Origin: an uncultured Bacteroidales bacterium
GTDB lineage: Bacteria > Bacteroidota > Bacteroidia > Bacteroidales > Paludibacteraceae
Length of the DNA: 64,000 nucleotides
Reading direction: 5' to 3'
Assembly (NCBI GenBank): GCA_902799705.1
Contig: CADCBP010000001.1
Span: 1-64,000, forward strand
Shown: positions 52,093-60,513 of the stretch, in pieces
How positions within the stretch are numbered: the stretch's first letter is position 1
Layout: every line of letters starts with the position of its first letter
The notes under the pieces: generated by a model
Seen by the model: only the letters and a program-made list of their open reading frames with translations
What the model was told of the DNA's origin: nothing
Databases searched by the model: none
Program-made: the position numbers and the translations under genes

Positions 52093-53280
52093 ATGGCATT
52101 CCAAAGAAAACAATTTGACATCGTGCTTGGGCGCATTAAGGAGCCACGCGGGAAGATACAAATGGTTATCGGTCCTCGGCAGGTAGGTAAGTCCACGCTT
52201 ATGGATCAGGTATTGGAGCAATGTCCGATACCCTACACCTTGGCGAAGGCGGACAATGTAGATCCGAATGACCTTAATTGGATTAAGCGCGTGTGGGAGT
52301 CCGCACGCGGGACGATGGTGGTCAAGAAGCAGACCGAACACTTACTGGTGATAGACGAGATACAAAAGATCCTTCATTGGAGCGATGCCGTCAAAGAGGA
52401 ATGGGATTGGGATTGCACGAACAAGTTGCAACTCAAAGTGGTGTTGTTGGGTTCGTCGCGTCTGATGATTCAGACAGGTTTGAACGAATCGCTTGCTGGT
52501 CGTTTTGAACTGATACGTATGGGACATTGGACGTTGGCGGAGATGCGTGAGGCGTTCGGGTTCTCATTGGATCAGTATATATACTTCGGCGGTTACCCCG
52601 GTTCTGCACAGTTCGTGAACGATGAAACGCGTTGGAAGCGGTATATCAAAGACAGTATCATCACTCCGGCAATGGAAAAAGATATCAAACTGACCGCCAA
52701 TATCTATAAGCCGATATTGATGAAGCGCCTTTTCCACTTGAGTTGTGCGTATTCGGCAATGGAGTTGTCGCTGAACAAGATGCTCGGGCAGTTGCAAGAT
52801 GCCGGTAATGTGACAACTTTGGCGAACTATCTGGATGTATTGGGACAATGCCAGTTGGTGTGCGGATTGCAAAAGTATGCCAATGACGATGCACGTAAGT
52901 ATAACTCGTCCCCAAAGTATCAGGTGTTCAACAATGCACTCTTGACCGCCAACCATCGCGGTAAGTTCGAGGCCGTCCGTACGGATGCAGACTTGTGGGG
53001 CAGATGGATGGAATCGGCTATTGGCGCACATTTGATGAGTGCGGCGAAAGAAGAGGATTACCAAGTGTTCTATTGGCGTGAGCGAGACAATGAAGTAGAT
53101 TTCATCGTAGCTACGGACGATGGGTGTGTTGCGTTTGAAGTGAAGAGCGGCAGACGCAAGATGAATAGCGGAATGAAAGAATTCGTGAAGGCTTTTAAAC
53201 CCTTGCACTCCTATATCATTGGAACAGGCGGCATCAGTTTCGAGGACTTCCTGCAAACGGATGTAACGGATTGGTTATAA
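52093..53280 (+). CDS. AAA-14/DUF4143 ATPase
   Basis: 395 residues from ATG at 52093. Walker A G-P-R-Q-V-G-K-S-T (29-37), Walker B L-L-V-I-D-E-I-Q-K, and the sensor stretch L-L-G-S-S-R. The C-terminal DUF4143 part ends with a PD-(D/E)xK-like core: E-V-D-F-I-V then F-E-V-K-S-G-R. Bacteroidota carry many copies, often beside mobile or defence genes; function is not settled. It is a stand-alone gene with its own promoter, followed by the first copy of the 74-base structured repeat. Confidence 0.92.
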   Translation: MAFQRKQFDIVLGRIKEPRGKIQMVIGPRQVGKSTLMDQVLEQCPIPYTLAKADNVDPNDLNWIKRVWESARGTMVVKKQTEHLLVIDEIQKILHWSDAVKEEWDWDCTNKLQLKVVLLGSSRLMIQTGLNESLAGRFELIRMGHWTLAEMREAFGFSLDQYIYFGGYPGSAQFVNDETRWKRYIKDSIITPAMEKDIKLTANIYKPILMKRLFHLSCAYSAMELSLNKMLGQLQDAGNVTTLANYLDVLGQCQLVCGLQKYANDDARKYNSSPKYQVFNNALLTANHRGKFEAVRTDADLWGRWMESAIGAHLMSAAKEEDYQVFYWRERDNEVDFIVATDDGCVAFEVKSGRRKMNSGMKEFVKAFKPLHSYIIGTGGISFEDFLQTDVTDWL

Positions 53281-53287
53281 AATACAA

Positions 53288-53361
53288 AAAATGCCGTAAA
53301 GGGAAATAAGGGCAGTGCTCGCAACGGCATAGACGGTTCACGGTAGCGTGAGCCGCTTTTT
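53288..53361 (+). repeat. 74-base structured repeat, copy 1 (with terminator hairpin)
   Basis: Contains ATGCCGT/ACGGCAT arms around a conserved loop (AAGGGAAATAAGGGCAGTG inside), then CGGTTCACG-GTAG-CGTGAGCCG and a T-run. It is almost identical to 56644-56718. It lies between the AAA ATPase gene and the next promoter. The hairpin with its T-run fits an intrinsic terminator; why the preceding 45 bases are conserved is unknown. Confidence 0.8.
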
Positions 53362-53405
53362 ATGCGTCCAAAATGTCCTAAAATGATTCAAAAAAGATTT
53401 TTTTC

Positions 53406-53436
53406 TTGCATATGTGCAAAAATTGTTGTAACTTTG
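53406..53436 (+). promoter_or_regulatory. Promoter of the beta-helix surface protein
   Basis: TTG (53406-53408, in TTGCATATG), 20 bases, TAACTTTG (53429-53436). Confidence 0.75.
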
Positions 53437-53477
53437 TAGCCATTTTTCGCGTGCAAACAATGAAACAACATATATTT

Positions 53478-55973
53478 ATGAAAAATTTCAAACTACTTAC
53501 AATGCTTTTTGCGCTGGTGTGTGCAATGAGCCTGCATGCGGCAAACATTGTATGTACATTTACCACCTCGGATCCGGTGGCATCTGTCACCACGTCCGGC
53601 AACACTGTTTACTACACAGATTTTGCGAGTGCTCGTGCTGCATGGGTAGACGGTGCCACACTGACGCTTCAGGAGGATATTACGATTAGCGACTATTTCC
53701 ACTTTACCAGCGGTTTGCGTACGCTTGACCTTAATGGTCACGGTATCAAATATACGGGCGAACAAGGTGTGTTTTGTATAGCGAACGGTGCCCGTATGAC
53801 GCTCAATGACAGTGATCCGACCACAACTCATAAGTTCTCCGTGGACGAGAACGGTTTTGCTACCTTGGATGAAGAGAACGGTACGGTTACTATCAACGGA
53901 GGTTACATCACCGGCGGTATAGGAAGCAACACCTATACAAGAACCACTTCTTACCATGACGGCGGAGCACTCTTTATCTATAACGGCTCTACGGTAACGA
54001 TGAACGGCGGTACGCTGATCGGTAACGGCGAAGCAGCTAATGACCGAACCGGAGGTGCGGTATTTATCGCACGAAACAGTCATTTCATTCTGAACGGTGG
54101 AACGATTACCCGAAACAGAGCCAAGTACGGCGGAGGTATATCTCTTTATGGAGGACGACTAACAGCCGATATAGCGGAACAGGCACCCTCTACGCTGGAG
54201 ATTCACGGCGGTGAAATTTCTTATAACCACTCAACCGGAAACTCCGGTGGTGTGCATGTCAATGCTTACACCTGTGCGGAGACGGTTTATATCACAGGCG
54301 GTTCAATTATCAACAATCATGTGCCTATCGGTGTGAACGCAGCAGGAATGTTCGTGGAGCATGCCAATGCAACCGTTTATCTGTCCGGCAATCCGGTTAT
54401 CAAGGATAACTTAAGCGGAACGGTGCAGCGGAATATCCAACTGCATAGCACCAATGTCCTGCATATCAATGGCGAACTGACCAACACGGAGCCGATCGGG
54501 ATCACCAAAAGTGTTGGTACAGGCATATTCACTTCAGGTCTTTCCGGCAACGGCGATGCAACGCATTTCAGTAGCGACATTGCTTTGTACTCTGTTGCGC
54601 TGCATAGTAACGGTGAAGCAAAACTATGTACGTCCGCGTCTGTCTCTGCTGCCCCGACTGCTATCAATCCGACCTACACGGGCGTTGCACAAACCTTGGT
54701 GAATGCCGGTACGGCAATAGGCGGTACAATGTACTACTCGCTGGATAACAGCGCATGGAGCGAGGATATCCCAACGGCTAAGAACGCAGGCGACTATACC
54801 GTTTATTACAAAGTTATCGGTGACGAAACGCATGCGGACTATACGCCGGCACCTAATATCGTAGCGGCTACCATCACCAAAGCGCCACTGACGATCACGG
54901 CGAGTGAGAAGTGGATTGAATATGGTGATCCTCTGCAATACATGGGAGCGATCTATACCGGCTTCGTGAACGGAGAGGGACCCGGTTACGTGCAACCGGC
55001 GGTAAAGTTCTCAAGCGACTATACGCAGGGTGACAATGCCGGAACCTATACCATCACACCGTATGGCGCAGGCGCGGCGAACTATGAAATTTCCTATGTA
55101 TCGGGCATATTGCATGTCAATAAAGTGTATGCGGTCATCACGACCACTCCGACGGCTATCGACGGTCTCGTTGCTAACGGTAACGCACAAGTGCTCATCA
55201 ATGCCGGTGAGGCAACAGGCGGTACGATGAAGTACTCGCTTGATAACTTCAATTGGAGTACGGATCTGCCAACGGCTACCGATGCTGATACCTACACGGT
55301 ATATTATAGGGTGGTAGGCGATGTGAACCATTACAGCATTTCTTCGGCTTCATTGAACGTATCGATTGCTGCTCCGGCTCCGGTTCCGACATTTATTGTC
55401 ATCACAGCGAACGAAGATCCGCAACATGCAGGTGTATTCTACAGCACCTTCTATGACAGTTCGGTCAAATATGCATTGCCGAACGATGGTACAGAAGCTT
55501 ATGTGGCAGAATTGAGCGGCACGGATTTGTTCTTGCATGAGATAGCATCCGGCTCTGAGGTTATTCCGTCAAATACAGCCGTTATCCTCAAAGCTCCAAG
55601 TAGTTCTATATCCCTCACGGAGTCAGACGATGCACCGGTGACGGTTTCTTACCCGAACTGCCTGCTGGGTACCGACGTAGCCATGTCCGCTCCGGATAAC
55701 TGCTTTGTCATCAGCGGTCACTCGTCCGACAATTCCGTACAAGGTGTCGGTTTCTATCAGTACACAGGTACGCTCAAAGCCCACAAGGCATATACCATCT
55801 ACGGCGGTGCTGGCGCTCCTCCGCGAAAGATGCACTTCATCTTCGATAGTGCGCAAGGCGTGGAGAGCGTTCAGAGTTCAGCTGTCAGAAGTCAGAAACT
55901 TATCGAGAACGGACAACTTATCATTATCCGCAATGATGTACGCTACAATGCTGCGGGTCAAATCGTAAAATAA
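53478..55973 (+). CDS. Beta-helix surface protein with MBG-type and Ig-like domains and a CTD-like tail
   Basis: 831 residues from ATG at 53478; the ATG at 53460 is also possible, while anything earlier lies in the promoter. Signal peptide L-L-T-M-L-F-A-L-V-C-A-M-S-L-H-A. A right-handed beta-helix follows (repeats such as V-T-I-N-G-G, V-T-M-N-G-G, F-I-L-N-G-G, L-E-I-H-G-G spaced about 25 residues). Two Ig-like repeats (G-G-T-M-Y-Y-S-L-D-N-S and G-G-T-M-K-Y-S-L-D-N-F) flank an MBG domain (L-T-I-T-A-S ... Y-G-D-P-L). The tail is L-I-E-N-G-Q-L-I-I-I-R ... Y-N-A-A-G-Q-I-V-K. Probably a surface adhesin; that is inference. Confidence 0.82.
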   Translation: MKNFKLLTMLFALVCAMSLHAANIVCTFTTSDPVASVTTSGNTVYYTDFASARAAWVDGATLTLQEDITISDYFHFTSGLRTLDLNGHGIKYTGEQGVFCIANGARMTLNDSDPTTTHKFSVDENGFATLDEENGTVTINGGYITGGIGSNTYTRTTSYHDGGALFIYNGSTVTMNGGTLIGNGEAANDRTGGAVFIARNSHFILNGGTITRNRAKYGGGISLYGGRLTADIAEQAPSTLEIHGGEISYNHSTGNSGGVHVNAYTCAETVYITGGSIINNHVPIGVNAAGMFVEHANATVYLSGNPVIKDNLSGTVQRNIQLHSTNVLHINGELTNTEPIGITKSVGTGIFTSGLSGNGDATHFSSDIALYSVALHSNGEAKLCTSASVSAAPTAINPTYTGVAQTLVNAGTAIGGTMYYSLDNSAWSEDIPTAKNAGDYTVYYKVIGDETHADYTPAPNIVAATITKAPLTITASEKWIEYGDPLQYMGAIYTGFVNGEGPGYVQPAVKFSSDYTQGDNAGTYTITPYGAGAANYEISYVSGILHVNKVYAVITTTPTAIDGLVANGNAQVLINAGEATGGTMKYSLDNFNWSTDLPTATDADTYTVYYRVVGDVNHYSISSASLNVSIAAPAPVPTFIVITANEDPQHAGVFYSTFYDSSVKYALPNDGTEAYVAELSGTDLFLHEIASGSEVIPSNTAVILKAPSSSISLTESDDAPVTVSYPNCLLGTDVAMSAPDNCFVISGHSSDNSVQGVGFYQYTGTLKAHKAYTIYGGAGAPPRKMHFIFDSAQGVESVQSSAVRSQKLIENGQLIIIRNDVRYNAAGQIVK

Positions 55974-55990
55974 GGAGGGAGGACACTACT

Positions 55991-56122
55991 ATGACAAAGA
56001 ATTATATTCAACCTCAAGTGCTTGTAGCACCTATTGCATTGGAGTCGATGGTTTTGGCAGGTAGTCCTGCTCCGTCAGGTGACATGGGTATCAACGATAT
56101 CCCCACCGATGACCAGTGGTAA
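55991..56122 (+). CDS. 43-residue protein of a small Bacteroidales type
   Basis: ATG at 55991, TAA at 56120-56122, preceded by GGAGGGAGGAC. It codes for N-Y-I-Q-P-Q-V-L-V-A-P-I-A-L-E then a G/P/D-rich end closing in D-D-Q-W. Small proteins starting K-x-Y-x-x-P-x-V-x-V are common downstream of surface-protein genes in Bacteroidales; their role is unknown. It starts 17 bases after the beta-helix gene and is probably co-transcribed. Confidence 0.65.
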   Translation: MTKNYIQPQVLVAPIALESMVLAGSPAPSGDMGINDIPTDDQW

Positions 56123-56219
56123 GTCATAGCCATCAGGTTAAAATCAACAGCGGCAATCCATACGGGTTGCAGCTGTTTTTGTATAATTTCACTTTCTCGT
56201 CACTTTTCGGTCTATTTTC

Positions 56220-56250
56220 TTGCGTAAATGAAAATTTTTCCGTAACTTTG
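56220..56250 (+). promoter_or_regulatory. Promoter of the orphan antitoxin gene
   Basis: TTG (56220-56222), 20 bases, TAACTTTG (56243-56250), 30 bases before the start codon. Confidence 0.75.
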
Positions 56251-56279
56251 CAGCCGGAAATCAATAGAAAGGGCTAAAA

Positions 56280-56492
56280 ATGGAAACTATGACGACAACA
56301 GTACAGATTACGTTGCCGTTGGCAGATGCCTCTTTTCTACGTCGCCAGTCGCGTAATATGGGTTGGCAAATTACTACCGTTCGTACACCGCGTAAGAGCG
56401 GCAGTATTGAGCGTGCAATCGAAGATGTACGCGCTGGGCGTGTATATCAGGCAAATAGTGTAGAAGATTTAATGGCTCAGTTAGAGGCATGA
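56280..56492 (+). CDS. Antitoxin-like protein of a YafQ/RelE-type pair
   Basis: 70 residues. The N-terminus V-Q-I-T-L-P-L-A-D-A-S-F-L-R-R-Q-S-R-N-M-G-W is a short strand-helix that could bind DNA. The C-terminus (I-E-D-V-R-A-G-R-V-Y-Q-A-N-S-V-E-D-L-M-A-Q-L) is the usual toxin-binding tail of RelB/DinJ-type antitoxins. Its stop overlaps the ATG of the broken toxin gene, a typical pair arrangement. With the toxin gone it may be a leftover or serve as an anti-toxin against related toxins elsewhere. Confidence 0.75.
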   Translation: METMTTTVQITLPLADASFLRRQSRNMGWQITTVRTPRKSGSIERAIEDVRAGRVYQANSVEDLMAQLEA

Positions 56493-56592
56493 AATACACG
56501 ATTCGTTACTTATTTGGGATCAGAATGGCACAGAATTGATTTTGTTGTTATTGGATACCGGTACTCATTCTGATTTGTTTGGTAAACGATAA
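56489..56592 (+). pseudogene. YafQ/RelE-type toxin remnant
   Basis: ATG at 56489 starts M-K-Y-T-I-R-Y, the usual start of this toxin family, and breaks after about 9 codons. A shifted frame then gives D-Q-N-G-T-E-L-I-L-L-L-L-D-T-G-T-H-S-D-L-F, the YafQ C-terminus, ending at TAA 56590-56592. The middle of roughly 50 codons is deleted. Confidence 0.8.
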
Positions 56593-56643
56593 ATCATGCA
56601 ACAGATGATAAATCAAATATCCAATTTTACCCCCCCCATTGCG

Positions 56644-56718
56644 AAAATGCCGTAAAGGGAAATAAGGGCAGTGCTCGCAACGCATAGGCGGTTCACGGTA
56701 GCGTGAGCCGCTTTTTTT
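56644..56718 (+). repeat. 74-base structured repeat, copy 2 (with terminator hairpin)
   Basis: Matches 53288-53361 except for a lost G in the first stem (AACGCATAGG for AACGGCATAGA) and few other changes. The second stem GCGGTTCACG-GTAG-CGTGAGCCGC and the T-run are intact. It lies after the toxin remnant and before the engB promoter. Confidence 0.8.
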
Positions 56719-56762
56719 GTACCCTAATTCTCTAACTCCCTAATCGTTTTTTCTCAAAAAAC

Positions 56763-56793
56763 TTGCATATATCAAAAAAAAGCAGTACTTTTG
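56763..56793 (+). promoter_or_regulatory. engB promoter
   Basis: TTG (56763-56765, in TTGCATATA), 20 bases, TACTTTTG (56786-56793). Confidence 0.75.
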
Positions 56794-56813
56794 CGGTCGC
56801 AAAATTATGTGAA

Positions 56814-57494
56814 ATGATACGAAACGCCACATATATCATCTCCAGTCCGGACGTCAAGGATTGTCCGAAGACGGGCAAACCCGAGTACGCATTTATCGGG
56901 CGCAGTAATGTAGGCAAGTCCAGCCTGATCAATATGCTGTGCCATAACCCGAAGTTGGCGAAGACCAGTCAGAAACCCGGCAAGACCTTGCTGATCAACC
57001 ATTTTTTAGTCGAAAGTCAAAAGTCAAAAGTCGAAAGTCAAGAGTCGAAAGTCGAAAGTCAAAAGTCGAAAGTCGAAAGACAAGAATGGTACCTCGTCGA
57101 TCTGCCGGGGTATGGGTTTGCACAAACAGGGTTGAAGCAACGCGAAGCGTTACGGAAGATGATCGAGCGGTATTGCCTGCTGCGCGAGGAGATGGTGTGT
57201 CTGTTCGTGCTGGTGGATGGCCGGCATGAACCGCAGAAGATCGACCTTGAGTTCATGGCATGGCTCGGCGAGAACGGCGTGCCGTTTGCGATTGTGTTCA
57301 CCAAAGGCGACAAGTTAGGCAAAGTGCGGCTCAAAGAAAACGTAGAGGCGTATAAGAACCGCCTGTTGGAAGAATGGGAAGAACTGCCGCCCGTCTTCGT
57401 CACCTCGTCCGAGACAGGGCTTGGCGGCGAGGAGTTAACGGAATACATTGAGAATGTGACCGTTTCGCTAAAAGAACAAAGACCGCTTCGCTAA
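56814..57494 (+). CDS. engB: Ribosome biogenesis GTPase EngB/YihA with an in-frame tandem-repeat insert
   Basis: 226 residues from ATG at 56814; earlier starts lie in the promoter. G-motifs: G1 [10 protein letters not shown]2/switch I near [10 protein letters not shown]3 D-L-P-G-Y-G, G4 T-K-G-D-K, G5 S-S-E-T-G. Between L-I-N-H-F-L-V and W-Y-L-V-D-L-P, where other EngB proteins have 3-6 residues, stand three and a half copies of V-E-S-Q-K-S-K, written by eleven 7-base units (57009-57085). EngB is essential for 50S assembly in many bacteria. The insert lies just after switch I. Confidence 0.93.
   Translation: MIRNATYIISSPDVKDCPKTGKPEYAFIGRSNVGKSSLINMLCHNPKLAKTSQKPGKTLLINHFLVESQKSKVESQESKVESQKSKVERQEWYLVDLPGYGFAQTGLKQREALRKMIERYCLLREEMVCLFVLVDGRHEPQKIDLEFMAWLGENGVPFAIVFTKGDKLGKVRLKENVEAYKNRLLEEWEELPPVFVTSSETGLGGEELTEYIENVTVSLKEQRPLR
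57009..57085 (+). repeat. Eleven 7-base repeats inside engB
   Basis: Units GTCGAAA, GTCAAAA, GTCAAGA and, at the end, GACAAGA. Seven is not a multiple of three, so loss or gain of one unit shifts the frame; three units make 21 bases and the 7-residue peptide period. Confidence 0.93.
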
Positions 57495-57510
57495 AAGACA
57501 AAAGATCAAA

Positions 57511-59994
57511 ATGCACAGGCTACAACACATATTCGTTCTTATTCTTTGCTCCTTATTCCTTATTCCGAGCCTTTGTTACGCGCGCAGGGCGCGCATATAC
57601 GGGTATGTGGTGGATCAGGACAATATCGGTATCGAATTGGCGAACGTAGCAGTGCTGAACGCCGACCGGCCTATCGGTACTGCGACCAACAAAAACGGCT
57701 ACTATGAACTGCTGCTCGACGAGACGGACACAGTGGTACTCGCCTACTCCATGATCGGTTATACGACCGTGCAGCAACGCATCTTCGATGTGCGCGACGT
57801 GATCAATATCAACGTACAAATGCTGACAGACGAACAGGTGTTGACGGAGATCGAGGTGCGCGGTATCAAGCATACGCAAGGCACGATGGACCATATCGAC
57901 GCGTCCACGACACGCGTGATGCCGGACGCTACGGGCGGCTCCATCGAGTCGCTGCTGATCACCTTCGCCGGCGTGAGTCAGACGAACGAACTGAGCAGCC
58001 AGTATAATGTCCGCGGCGGGTCGTTCGACGAGAACTCGGTCTATGTCAACGGCATCGAGGTACACCGCCCGCTGCTCATCCGCTCCGGGCAACAGGAGGG
58101 ATTGAGTTTCGTGAACCCCGAGATGGTTGAGAACGTACATTTCTCGGCAGGCGGATACAGTGCCCAATACGGCGACAAGATGGCGTCTGTGCTCGATATC
58201 ACGTACAAGCGTCCGACGTCCTTCGAGGCGAGTCTGAGCGCGAGTCTGTTAGGCGCACAGCTCTATGTAGGACACGGCGACAGCACCTACTCCATGATGC
58301 ACGGTCTGCGCTACAAGACCAGCAAGTACATGCTCGGCGGACTTGCCACCACCGGTAATTATCAACCGACCTACATCGACTATCAGACCTATATCACGTG
58401 GAAAGTGGGCGGCAAGAACCGCGCGCAGCGGGCGAAGAGTAAGTGGAAAATGTCTTTTCTCGGCAACGTGAGCCAGAACGACTACCGCTTCACGCCGGAC
58501 AGTCTGAGCGAGTCCTTCGGCGGACAGAACGCCAAGACGCTCAATATCTATTACGAGGGTCAGGAGAAAGACCGTTTCCTCACGGCGTTTGCGGCACTGA
58601 GCGCCAAGGGCCAGGTGAGCAAAGAAGTCAGCATCGGTTTTGACCTCAGCGGCTATTACTCCAACGAACGGGAGAACTTCGACATCACCGGTGAATACGT
58701 GCTGTCCAACAGCCCCTCCAACGGTTCTTCTTCCTACTCGCGCGACGACTATATCGATCCTTCCGCCGGTCAGACGGATATGTTAGGAACGGGTATATAC
58801 CATCAACATGCCCGGAACGTACTGCAGGCGGGTGTCATCACCTTGGCGCATCATGGCGCTTGGACGCGCGGACAGAACAGCCTCTCCTGGGGTGTTAGCG
58901 GACAGGCCGAACTGATACGCGACTATATCAGCGAATGGGAATGGCGCGACTCGGCAGGATACTCCATGCCCGATGACGGTCATTCGATGGAACTGTTCTA
59001 TACCCTGCGCGGCCAATCGGCTATGACCACCGCACGCTTGCAGGCATTTGTCCAGAACGAACATAAATGGAACACCCCTTCCGGCCAATGGATCCTGACC
59101 GTCGGCGGACGACTCCAGTGGTGGAGTTGGAACAACGAAGTGCTTCCTTCCCCCCGCGCCTCCATCGAATGGATTCCGGGATGGAAACGCGACTTCTGTT
59201 TCCGACTTGCTACGGGTCTGTATTACCAAGCGCCTTTCTATAAGGAACTGCGCGACACCATCACCGATACGCTCGGCGTGACGCGTATTCATCTCAACAG
59301 AGACCTCAAAGCGCAGCGCTCCGTGCATCTTGTGCTCGGCGGCGATTATTACTTCCGCGCGTGGGGCCGCCCCTTCAAATTCACGATGGAGGGTTACTAC
59401 AAGTACATCGACCGGATGGAGAGTTATACGGTGGATAATGTGCGTGTGCGCTACTCGGGCAAGAACGATTCGCAGGGTTATGCCACGGGCTTGGACCTCA
59501 AGCTCTACGGCGAACTGGTGCCCGGCGCGGACTCATGGATATCCTTCTCCACGATGATGGCGCGGCAACGGTTTATCACCGGCGGTCCGTGGATACCCAG
59601 TCCTACCGAACAGCGGTGGAACTTCTCCATGCTCTTCCAGGATTATATCCCCCAACTGCCGCAACTCAAGTTCCATCTGAAGATGCAGTTTGCCGAAGGC
59701 CAGCCGTTCTACGCGCCGCGCAATAACCTCAGTTGGGGACGCATGCCGATGTACAAGCGTATCGACCTCGGCGCCACCTATACGTTCAATGCCCAGACTG
59801 CCAAGTTCATGCGCGCACCGAGCGCCAAGCATGTCAAGCAATGGGCTATCCAGTTCGAGGTGTTCAACCTCGTGGGATGGCGGAACGTCAACTCCTATTT
59901 CTGGGTGGCGGACGCCTTCGGCGCACAATGGGCCAGCCCCAACTACCTCACCGGAAGACGGTTTAATTTGAAAGTAACAGTAGACCTGAGATAA
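57511..59994 (+). CDS. TonB-dependent receptor with carboxypeptidase-like regulatory domain
   Basis: 827 residues. Signal peptide (V-L-I-L-C-S-L-F-L-I-P-S-L-C-Y-A), then a CarboxypepD-reg-like domain (I-Y-G-Y-V-V-D-Q-D-N ... G-Y-Y-E-L-L-L), a plug domain (E-S-L-L-I-T-F-A-G-V-S-Q-T ... Y-N-V-R-G-G-S-F-D-E-N-S-V-Y-V-N-G-I-E-V) and a barrel ending in R-F-N-L-K-V-T-V-D-L-R. No SusD partner follows, so it is not a Sus pair; such single receptors often take up metals or cofactors. Substrate unknown. It starts 16 bases after engB. Confidence 0.92.
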   Translation: MHRLQHIFVLILCSLFLIPSLCYARRARIYGYVVDQDNIGIELANVAVLNADRPIGTATNKNGYYELLLDETDTVVLAYSMIGYTTVQQRIFDVRDVININVQMLTDEQVLTEIEVRGIKHTQGTMDHIDASTTRVMPDATGGSIESLLITFAGVSQTNELSSQYNVRGGSFDENSVYVNGIEVHRPLLIRSGQQEGLSFVNPEMVENVHFSAGGYSAQYGDKMASVLDITYKRPTSFEASLSASLLGAQLYVGHGDSTYSMMHGLRYKTSKYMLGGLATTGNYQPTYIDYQTYITWKVGGKNRAQRAKSKWKMSFLGNVSQNDYRFTPDSLSESFGGQNAKTLNIYYEGQEKDRFLTAFAALSAKGQVSKEVSIGFDLSGYYSNERENFDITGEYVLSNSPSNGSSSYSRDDYIDPSAGQTDMLGTGIYHQHARNVLQAGVITLAHHGAWTRGQNSLSWGVSGQAELIRDYISEWEWRDSAGYSMPDDGHSMELFYTLRGQSAMTTARLQAFVQNEHKWNTPSGQWILTVGGRLQWWSWNNEVLPSPRASIEWIPGWKRDFCFRLATGLYYQAPFYKELRDTITDTLGVTRIHLNRDLKAQRSVHLVLGGDYYFRAWGRPFKFTMEGYYKYIDRMESYTVDNVRVRYSGKNDSQGYATGLDLKLYGELVPGADSWISFSTMMARQRFITGGPWIPSPTEQRWNFSMLFQDYIPQLPQLKFHLKMQFAEGQPFYAPRNNLSWGRMPMYKRIDLGATYTFNAQTAKFMRAPSAKHVKQWAIQFEVFNLVGWRNVNSYFWVADAFGAQWASPNYLTGRRFNLKVTVDLR

Positions 59995-60022
59995 GTTGAA
60001 AGTTGAAAGTTGAAAGTTGAAA
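59995..60022. repeat. Four 7-base repeats (GTTGAAA) after the TonB receptor gene
   Basis: They begin at the base after the receptor stop codon. Same class as the units at 31677-31697 and in engB. Confidence 0.85.
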
Positions 60023-60073
60023 GAAGCCTTTTAGTTGAGAGTTATATGTATTAAAGTTTAAATTTAATATTAT

Positions 60074-60469
60074 ATGGAATTCTTTGGTTATAGGAAACTC
60101 ATTGCATACGTGCGAGCTTGCGAAGTAAGAAGATACACTTATCGACTACTAAAATCATTTCCTAAAGAGGAACAATTTGCACTTTGCAGCCAAATGAGAC
60201 GTTCAGCAGTGTCAGTAACATCTAACATCGCTGAAGGAATGACTCGTTATTCGACAAAGGACAAAGTACATTTCCTGGAGATTTCGTTTGGGTCACTCAT
60301 GGAACTGATGAGCCAGTTAGAAGTAGCTTTGGACGAAAACTATATATCTGAAAAAGATTTTACCAATTTAGAGAATTTAGTGGGTGAAACAGCCCGCCTG
60401 CTAACCGGACTACAAAAGAGTTTTAATACAGGAGACCCACTCACTACAAACCAGACGGCTAATAACTAA
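60074..60469 (+). CDS. Four-helix-bundle protein (23S rRNA intervening-sequence type)
   Basis: 131 residues: [34 protein letters not shown] near 50-76, and [16 protein letters not shown]. This is the widespread four-helix-bundle family first seen in 23S rRNA intervening sequences and scattered through Bacteroidota genomes as pentamer-forming proteins of unknown role. Here it stands alone before mutS, not in an rRNA gene, and its A/T-rich sequence differs from its neighbours, which suggests a mobile past. Confidence 0.92.
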   Translation: MEFFGYRKLIAYVRACEVRRYTYRLLKSFPKEEQFALCSQMRRSAVSVTSNIAEGMTRYSTKDKVHFLEISFGSLMELMSQLEVALDENYISEKDFTNLENLVGETARLLTGLQKSFNTGDPLTTNQTANN

Positions 60470-60513
60470 TCGGCTTCTATAAACTTTCAACTATAAACCA
60501 GACGACTATTTTT

